NCBI RefSeq assembly: GCF_932294415.1
Contig: NC_065538.1
Span: 20,925,759 to 20,989,758, forward strand
Length of the DNA: 64,000 bases
Source of the DNA: Quercus robur
Lineage: Eukaryota; Streptophyta; Magnoliopsida; Fagales; Fagaceae
Reading direction: 5' to 3'
Part shown: piece after piece, positions 56,053 to 64,000 of the stretch
How the letters are laid out: each line of letters starts with the position of its first letter
Numbering within the stretch: the stretch's first letter is position 1
The notes under the pieces: generated by a model
The model's database searches: none
What the model saw: only the letters and a program-made list of their open reading frames with translations
Told to the model about the DNA's origin: nothing
Program-made: the position numbers and the translations under genes

Positions 56053-58527
56053 CTAAATTGCATTCTCCGTTTGAATGCTTCCATTGTTGAATAGGCACCT
56101 CAGAGCTATCTCATAAGAAGAGAATATAGCCCCATTCACCACAAACGCCCTAGCAACAGCAGTTCCTAATCCTCGCCAAAGCACGTGATATCCTTCGTCT
56201 TTGACAATCCTGCGGAAGCAATCAACAATGCCAGTATATTGCTGTAGAGATGAGAGTGATTGTGCCTGTAGTCTGGTCTTTACAACATCTAAGGGGTAGC
56301 AGGAAACCCAGCTGGCAACTCCTGCTAGCCCTCCTGCTACTAACATTGTGTTGAGGCTTTCTTGGCCACTCTTTCTACAGCCAGGGTGAAGCTGCTCCCT
56401 CATATACTCATATGTGTAGAAGTAGAAGCCATGAGCAGGTGCATCCCTTAGTAATGTTATGGTTAAACCTCGGTACATTCCCTTTAAACCTTCTGTTTTG
56501 AATATGTTTTTCACAACACTCACAGGTCCTTTGTAAGGATCTGCCTGATGTAGTTTTGTGTAGCTATTGTTCTGCAATTGAAGCCGGATTTTTACTAGTT
56601 CTACTGGAGTGAGAATTAGGCTCTGAACAGCACCAGTACCAAATCCTCCTAGAGCAACACCTTGGTAGGAAGGAGGATCCTTAGCTGAAACAGATGAGTC
56701 AAATGCTCGAGAGAGGACAGCATAGATCTGGAAAACCATGGCATTCTGCAATGTACAAATTGTCAATATGACTTACGTCAGTGCCAAGAATTGTTATATC
56801 AGTTTTGCAAAACCAAAATCCATCACAAGGAACCCAAATTTATATTGTAAATACATACATTTACACTAACACACTGACCTAAAAGCCACATGCCTAGAGA
56901 CTTACATTTGAAAACCAAGAATGACTCCATTTTTTCTTTTTGGTAGTATCCAAGATTAAAATGCATGCTGTATCAAATTTTGATTTAAAACTCTATACAT
57001 TCACACTATCTGGTATTATTAAAGCAAGCACCATCATTGAATATTTGCATTGTACTAGGTGAACAATACCTATGACTGTATTCATGACTTACTCTTACAA
57101 TTAGTGTCATGATTTGGTCTTCAATGACATGGTAAGTAAATTATACTTTCCTACGTAGTGAACCATGTATGGACTGTACAATAAGTAACAGCTATTAAGC
57201 ATGCAAAAAGCATTATGCTTTGTTAAAAAGGTGCTCAGCAAAGGTCCTATTCGGGAGGCGGTATCTCATGCGTCAGTTACCTGCATATCTCTCTCACTTT
57301 GTGTGGGTCTCTAGGTGAATGGGGCCCACATAATGTGGAAGAGATGTTACATGTAGTTGACAATAAGATAATTTTTCCCTATGAGTTGGGCTCACACAAG
57401 GATAGAAATGAACAATTCTCAAGGAGGCCAAAACTTAATTTATCTATTAAATTGATGCAAGGATTTTTATTTTATGTTATGCTTCTGACAGTATAAAGAC
57501 ATTCATGTTAAGCTAAAACCTTTGTTGGAAGGCGTTTCTTCTTTATTTCCGTCATGGGCGCTTATAGGGGATAGAAAAAGGATGTCCTATTCCTTGTTAA
57601 GCCCCAAAAATTTGACACAGAAAGTTCACCCATATGCCGACGCCAAAAGAGATACCACCTTAAACTAAGAATCCCCCATCATGTGGACCAAAGGTGAGGA
57701 AATTCAAATAATCACTATCCTCCAAGGAATTCTTTTGTCTTTTGTTTTACCATGGACCAAAATTTTGAATGGAAGGACCACTTATATCACATGGTTGATA
57801 TTAGTGAGCTATCTGCAGAATTATCAAATACGATAAGGAGTTCTGTTTTTTCCAGCCTGATTCCTGATTCCTGATTCCTGATTCCTAATAGTGATGCAAC
57901 TGGTAATAAAATGAATTTCACTTCTAATTGTTCAAGCATATTCCAAAATCCAAGATCCCCAAGGGCTAAGATTTTGCCAGCACAGCAGTAAATATTTAAA
58001 TTGAATAAAATAATATTAGTAAAAATTAGTTCCAAATAACACCCAAAACCAAAATTAAAATCCAAGAAATCCTTAGAGTCAAACAAGATTGATAAGCTAT
58101 ACTTGGTTGGGGAAACTTCAATGTCTAGATCTAATAAGATTTCTAACACCTCAAATCAAACTGACTATAAGCAATCCTCCATGTGATATGATTACCAATG
58201 AAATCTAAGATATCATGACATGCAAGATCATACAAACTTTGTGATCAAAATTAAAAAAATTGGAATATATAAACAGAGTAAAAATATGACCTGAAAGGTG
58301 ACAGAAGCTAACGGTGCAGCCATGCCTCTGTAGAGAGCAGAAGGGCCTTCTGTGGCCATCACATTGCGCAGGATGCTGATGGCCGAACCGGCTTTCGAAG
58401 ACTGCTGTTGCCGGACTCGGAGAGTGTCAAGCGGATAACCAGAGATTATACCAGCAATACCTCCAAAGCCACCAGCCACAAATTCTCTACCCCAACTGTT
58501 TGCAAGAAACTCTGGCCAGAAATCCAT
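56053..58527 (-). CDS. BAC2: BAC2-type mitochondrial basic amino acid carrier, copy B
   Basis: Two exons, 58527-58291 (79 codons, start MDFWPEFLANSWGREF) and 56745-56053, joined in phase 0 (CTTTCAG/GTCATA ... CATTGCAG/AATGCC). The 309-residue product has the three carrier repeats with intact signatures: GYPLDTLRVRQ, TPVELVKIRLQ and YPLDVVKTRLQ. It also has the GGFGG(I/V)AG-type first helix and GGLAGVASW in the third repeat. The family carries solutes across the inner mitochondrial membrane; BAC2 in Arabidopsis transports arginine and related basic amino acids and responds to osmotic stress (known from that species, not shown here). The intron is 1.5 kb. This looks like the functional copy. 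The substrate assignment rests on overall resemblance to BAC2. Confidence 0.9.
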
Positions 58528-61367
58528 TGTACCCTTTTTATTTTTCTCAGTAGATGACCAAAGTGATTTTATTCAACAAAGAAACACCTTTTACGTTTGA
58601 AATCTCAGTTAAAACAATAACCCACTTCTCCTTTTGCCTTCTTTATATGTTGCACAAGCCCAAGAAATCTATTCTTGTAATCCCTTTTCTTTGTATGGAC
58701 CAAACTTTGTAATCAGTGTTTGTGTAACAATCTCTTTTTCTTTAAAAGGATTGCAATTCAAGACATACCCAATTGCTAAAAATCCTAGAAATTACCTTAT
58801 CTGGTCCTATCCTATCAAAATACAGAAAAGCTTTATTTTTGGTATTGGTTTGGTACTTCCCTCTGCTTACCAAAACCTTTCTAACTTATTCAACTGCAAA
58901 AAAAATAGCAGAATCCCATAAACTAATCTTTCTCAAATTCCAAATCCCAAAATAGAATATACTCCAACTCCTTTCTATTTCTCTTCTTTCTCAATCCTTT
59001 TATAGCAAAGAGAGAGAGAAAGAAAGAGAACATAGACAACAAAGTTACTCAAAAAGAGAGAACGCACAAAAAACACCCAAAGGCCAAGCCTAAAACTCTC
59101 TCGGCCACAAGGTAATGTGTTTGGTCAATCTCTCTCTCTCTCTCTGTTTTTTTTTGGCAAGTAAGGCTTTTTGGTTTCAACAAATGGAGAACTAAAACAA
59201 AACACATCCCATCGGGTGCTCTTATTGTTGTCGTTGTTGTGTTGGCAATGTTGCGTTCTCTTCTCTGGGGAAAAGAAGCAGCCAACTTCTTAGGTGAAAT
59301 GGGAGGGTGACAAGTGGACCACTAAATACTGTAAACGTTGGCCACCCCTTGTCGTGTTGGTGCTTTAAGCCTAGTGCAGTTTTAACTTTGTGGTGTTAAT
59401 CCTCCTTTCTCATTTTCTTGAATTAAAAACAAAACACCTTTTTTTTCTTCCATGAAATTAGATCCACCAAATCCACAGGTCGTTTTCAACGTGGAAAGGG
59501 ATGCAAGAGAACATGCACATACCCGTTTGATTGACTGATTGATCATTTGCTAAGAGGAAAACAACGATGATGGCACATTTCTTTTTTTTTTTTTTTTTTT
59601 TTTTTGTTTTGGTATAAATTTTGATGCAAATAGTACTGGTTAATGAATGCCTCAACGTCATGGACAAAGTATTTTTTATTTTTTTGTGCGGGTGCTTTAG
59701 GCCTAGTGTAGTGTTAACCATCTTTTTTTATTTTTTATTTTTATGAATCAGAAAAACAAAACACCTTTTTATGATGATGGCACACTACACTACACTGATT
59801 GAGGCAAGAGGATATGGAAAGTGATGCAAGAGAATATCTGAATATGCACATGCTTGACAGATTGATCATTTGTTTGGAGGAAAACTGCTATGATGATGGC
59901 ACACTACACTCAAGTAAAATATTTGAAAATCTCTTCTTATTTTAGTCTCTCTTTTTTCTTTTGGAATAAATTTTGATAATATGTAATATAACAAAGTCCG
60001 CTTATCAAATGGTTTTAAGGATATGGACACAATTTTCATTCAAACTTATTAAGAGAAAATCTTTTTCAACTCCATAGGTAATAGTTTATAAAATTATTTA
60101 CATATATTAGTAATAAAAAAATCTCATAATATTCATTAAAAAGGTTATGCAACTAAAATTTCATATGAATTGTATTTTTAACAGCCACATAATAAGTTGG
60201 AATAAAATTTCTTCAAATCAATTTAAAAGTATACTTTTTTTTTTTTTTGTAAGGATTTTGGTTGATTATAGGAAATTTTATGCAGTCAAGCTACTTTTTA
60301 TGTATAGTCAATGTCAATTTTAGTCCCAAAAAAAAAAAAAAAAAAATTATACTTCTAAGCAATAGTTTTCTATTTTCCAATATATATGAGACCCAATCAA
60401 TGCTTTCGTATAAAATGTCCAAAGGCATCCATCAATCAATACCATATAATTAATGAGTCTTGTTAACATCATATGATTAATGAGTCTTGTTAACATGTGC
60501 ATATAGATTGAGTCTTATAAAATAATTGATTTTTTTTTCTTTTTCTTTTATAGGGACATCTTGAAACTCTCAATCTAAATGACATTTATTTACTAGTTTA
60601 GTTTTTGTTACTTTTTTCCCAATTCAGGTGGTACTCTTTTAAAGTCTCTCTAACCAGTGGATTGGAACAACCCTTAACAAAAGCAATGATTATAAGAATG
60701 GAAAGAGAATTGAAAAGGAATGGCATGGATAAATAAAAATTTATCTTAAGAATATTCAAGACACCCTAACTTGTGTCATCACTCTTATCAATCAAATTTT
60801 TGTTTGATCCTAAGTTCATTCTTAATAGGATTATTATGAGAAACCACCACTTCTAAATATTTTATCTATTAATAGGACCAATAGAATTAAGTTACTGAAC
60901 GCAACATGTGTTTGTTATGGTCTTACTAGATCACCAAACTTCCTCCAAAATAATAGAGTTCTTAAGCAAAGTTGTTCTCGTCATTATATCAATGTGGGTT
61001 GGAGAGACAATGGTCAGTGGAGGCACGATAGGACGGTACAGATTGTGTCATTATTGGTATAGTGAGTGGGCGCAGTTACAAAAAGATACAAATTACACGT
61101 TTCTTTAAACAGGAGTGACATCACCTCTTTTTTGCTCTAGAGTTTGCATTGGGCCCGTAATCTAAATTTCGCCCACCTACTTTGACTTGGCCATTCAGAG
61201 TGTTCCACATCAATATAGTCACGTGGAGAGAAGAGAAACACTGCATCATGAAAAGCTTCTCCCCGTGAATGATTTTTAACTTTCCTAGTAAAATTATTAC
61301 AGTTCCGGCCGTTGATGTGTGCCGTTAGAACGTTCATTAATCAACCATTTTTAAAAGAATCACCCAC
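58528..61367. other. 5' flank of BAC2-B and intergenic sequence
   Basis: No gene. A CT/GA-rich stretch at 58990-59150 (minus sense GA-rich) could be 5' leader of BAC2-B. A 78-codon minus frame there (59285-59049) is probably leader. The phrase ataaattttgat(gc) recurs near 59612 and 59967, and tgatgatggcacactacac near 59771 and 59891, pointing to local duplication. T-run at about 59583-59605. Confidence 0.45.
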
Positions 61368-61697
61368 AATAATTTTAGGGACAAAATGGTTTTATGCTCT
61401 TTTCACTTTAATTATATAATCTTATTTCTCATTTTCAAACTAATCAAGGAAATACTCATATTTTGTAACTCGATTTTGAGGACCTATAGTGGCGTTTTGT
61501 AACTCGATTTCATGGAGCTCGAGTTACAAAACGCCACTATAAATCCTTAAAAATGTCGTCACTATAAGACTTAACTCGATTTTGAGAAAGTTGAGTTTCA
61601 AAATAGGGATATTTTCCTAATTAGTTTGGGAAGGGAAGCATAAGGCTATATAATTTGGATGAAAAGGACATAAGGCAATTTTGTCATAATTTTAGTA
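61368..61697. mobile_element. Foldback MITE with perfect central hairpin
   Basis: The outer arms (attttagggacaaaatgg ... and its imperfect complement ending near 61697) pair over roughly 100 bases. At the centre, 61485-61507 and 61519-61541 are perfect 23-base inverted repeats around an 11-base loop, built on gtaactcga / tcgagttac. Confidence 0.75.
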
Positions 61698-61958
61698 TAA
61701 CAACTTTTACTGTACAGTTTTTTTTGGACGAGAGGCAGTCACAATTTATCCCGTAAAATAATAAGAAAATGCAAATATGCTTACTGTAAATTCTCCATAA
61801 ACTCCTACTCCCCTTTCACTTCGGAGTTTGAGGAAGGTACTAAGTTTATGAGCGAATTAGGGAGGAATAGAGGGTTTGAACCAATGAGTTTTGTTTTATG
61901 AGGAATGATTCCAATCCCAATTAATTATGTTAGCTTTTTGGGGTTATTTATACTGTAC

Positions 61959-61993
<35 letters not shown>

Positions 61994-63780
61994 TGATGAT
62001 GCACTAATCTATCTGAAAGAATAGTACATAGATAAAACAAACAAACATTATTTTTGCCCCCACTTCTTTTGATTTGATTAGGTTCATATTCTATAATCTA
62101 TACACTTTTAAAAAAAAATAATTTATTAAAAAATTTAATATTTGAGAGTGGAGTGATTTGAGTCTTAGATAAATCTATTGAAAAACTACAGAATTGTTCA
62201 CACCTATACACTACTTGTAATGATGAACTTATTATTTTGTACCAAAGATTTCCCTTTAAATGTATATTTCCCTTTTTCCTATGATGATTAGTATAGGGTT
62301 TATGAAGAGGCTTTTGGCGTTGATTAAATTGAACATAATGGTTAGGGTTGGCTCAATGCTCCGTGGGGTCTAAAATGGCAATTTAAATAGGGATATTTTC
62401 TTATATTTAAATTTCATAGTATTTATTTAACTTTTGCTATTATTATTTTTTCATTTAAAACTATTTTTATTACTTTTTGAGATACAAAATTAGTAATTAA
62501 GTTTTTTTATTCAATTGATAATATGGTTAATTAACTCTTGTGCCAATCAATTTTAAATAAGATTTTATAATAAATAAATAAATAATTCTACATACAAATA
62601 TAACATGAATTGTTAATAATATTTTTTCACATTTCTCCTTTTTTTCTTTGAAGTTTTTCATGCTCAAATGTAAAGTTTTTTTTTAGCAGGCATTTTAAAG
62701 AAATGACACCTATACTATAAAATTATAATATAACTAAAATAAAATAACTTTTAAAGTGTGAAACAATAAACCCAGTTTATCAAAATACTAGTATAGCTTC
62801 ACTTAACATTAGAATCAACAATAATCTCAAACTTCACAAGTAAAGTAAAGATGGGTTAACTTAAAATCAAATTAATAGTACAAATTTTCACTTCGATTAT
62901 ATATAAAAATAAGATATAAAGAATAAATTAAACTTATTTACCTTAGGGGTAAAAGGGAAAAAGAATGGGTTTGATGGTGACTTTTTGAAAAGAGATACTT
63001 CTAGAGAGACAAAGCAAGAAAGAAAAACAATAGGGTTTTCCCTTTTTAATAAGATGTTGACAACTTTCCCTCCGCAAAAAAGTGATAAATGTGAAATACA
63101 TTTTATTTTGAGTTACTATATATAAAAGTATGATATATATGATCAAAATTATGGAACCTTTTTATATTTGGGGCCTAAGGCAATTACCTAAATGGCCTTA
63201 GTGGTAGAGCTGAGCCGAGCCTGATAATTGTAGGCCCAACCGACCATAAACAAGCACTAATTTTTTTTTTTTTATAAGAATAAACAAGCACTATTGGATT
63301 GGTGGGAACGTTTCATCTTTGAAACAACAATCATTTAGGTGGGGTAGGCCCCATTCCATGTCTAATTTATGGTGGGAATGGAATGAAGAAAGTTCAATAA
63401 ACACACTCCAGATAGACATAGCACAAATGAGACCATTGAACATAAACTATAGAACTTCTGTTGATTTGTTTTTTGGGTGACTCACCAACTGACCCAATGG
63501 TGATCATTGATAAAATGGTAAAATTAAATTCTTTTCTTTTCTTTTTTACAAACAAATCAAAGTTATTCGATTTAGTTGTTACTGACTTCTCTTTTTAGTG
63601 TTTACCCTTTGCATATGTATATGTTCTACATGTGTGTGTGCCTGAAGGCTAGATGAGCAAGATGAGGGAGATTGATTTGGTAAAGTTTTGTTATTTTAAG
63701 ATTTGAGGACTGAAGATCAATTGCTAAAATTGGAGTCATTTGAAAGCCCTCCATCTAAGGATTTTATTTAAGAACCAACC
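61698..63780. other. Non-coding AT-rich sequence
   Basis: No gene seen. (TA)n at about 61964-61989. Confidence 0.5.
63260..63279. mobile_element. Micro-insertion: A + T13 + ATAAGA with 14-bp direct repeats
   Basis: Exact ataaacaagcacta at 63246-63259 and 63280-63293. Confidence 0.78.
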
Positions 63781-63789
63781 TGATGATTC

Positions 63790-64000
63790 CTTGGATATCA
63801 GTGGGTTGACAAGACTCGAGCGATGATCTTTGGGCTATCTTCTGTAATACAAAGAACACTGAATCAGAGGGGACCGGTGGTGACCGGTCAAAAATCCTCC
63901 GATGATGAAGTTAGTTACTTTTGAACTCTCTGTCAGGAATAAATATTCTCTCAAAATGAAATTGTCTGAATTCCCTTACCCTTCATCGAAGAAGCCTTAT
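63790..64000. mobile_element. Possible LTR or transposon end, cut by window edge
   Basis: Composition changes to a balanced, GC-richer stretch with gaccggtggtgaccggtcaa (63872-63891), a short palindrome. It looks like transposon sequence, but there is no terminus to confirm it. Confidence 0.35.

Noticed and set aside
59049..59285. 78-codon minus frame upstream of BAC2-B
   Set aside because: GA-rich leader-like sequence; no domain.

Overview
This is a stretch of a nuclear plant genome: AT-rich, with GT-AG introns, plant receptor-kinase and mitochondrial-carrier genes, tRNA-derived SINEs, LTR retrotransposons and many MITEs. The repeat families and the antisense retrotransposon gene resemble what I recall from woody rosids, most like Fagaceae (oak or chestnut). 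That placement is inference, not proof. Every recognisable host gene is on the minus strand.

Layout. Positions 1-2700 hold the 5' part of an L1-type LINE (minus strand) with an intact ORF1 and an ORF2 endonuclease that is open to the window edge. From 3 to 37 kb lies a cluster of three G-type lectin S-receptor-like kinase copies and their duplicated flanks. Copy 1 (3.5-4.7 kb) is a lectin/PAN pseudogene with no kinase. Copy 2 (20.3-25.6 kb) has the full lectin-PAN-TM-kinase exon layout but two frameshifts. Copy 3 (31.6-31.85 kb) is a short relic. From 37 to 58.5 kb are two copies of a two-exon mitochondrial carrier of the BAC2 type (arginine / basic amino acids): copy A (38.9-47.0 kb, 7.2 kb intron) and copy B (56.1-58.5 kb, 1.5 kb intron). 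From 58.5 to 64 kb I see no gene, only MITEs, simple repeats and probable transposon sequence.

Because the flanks are duplicated, many insertions can be read as filled versus empty sites inside this one window. These include a 6.4 kb LTR element of probable Ty3/gypsy Tat type whose only coding capacity is an intron-containing gene on the antisense strand (9.75-16.17 kb); a 3.2 kb non-coding LTR element inside SRK copy 3; a solo LTR; hAT-like, Mutator-like and PIF/Tourist-like MITEs; and SINEs.

The least expected pattern is a family of at least nine tiny insertions (10-40 bp). Most are a T-run followed by GAGAA.C or ATAAG-like sequence, and all are flanked by 9-16 bp direct repeats. They look like retropositions reduced to little more than the poly(A) end of an element. 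A four-copy low-copy segment of unknown origin (called R here) links the SRK and BAC2 duplications. The two BAC2 genes look intact, but copy A has lost a conserved basic residue in its first carrier signature.
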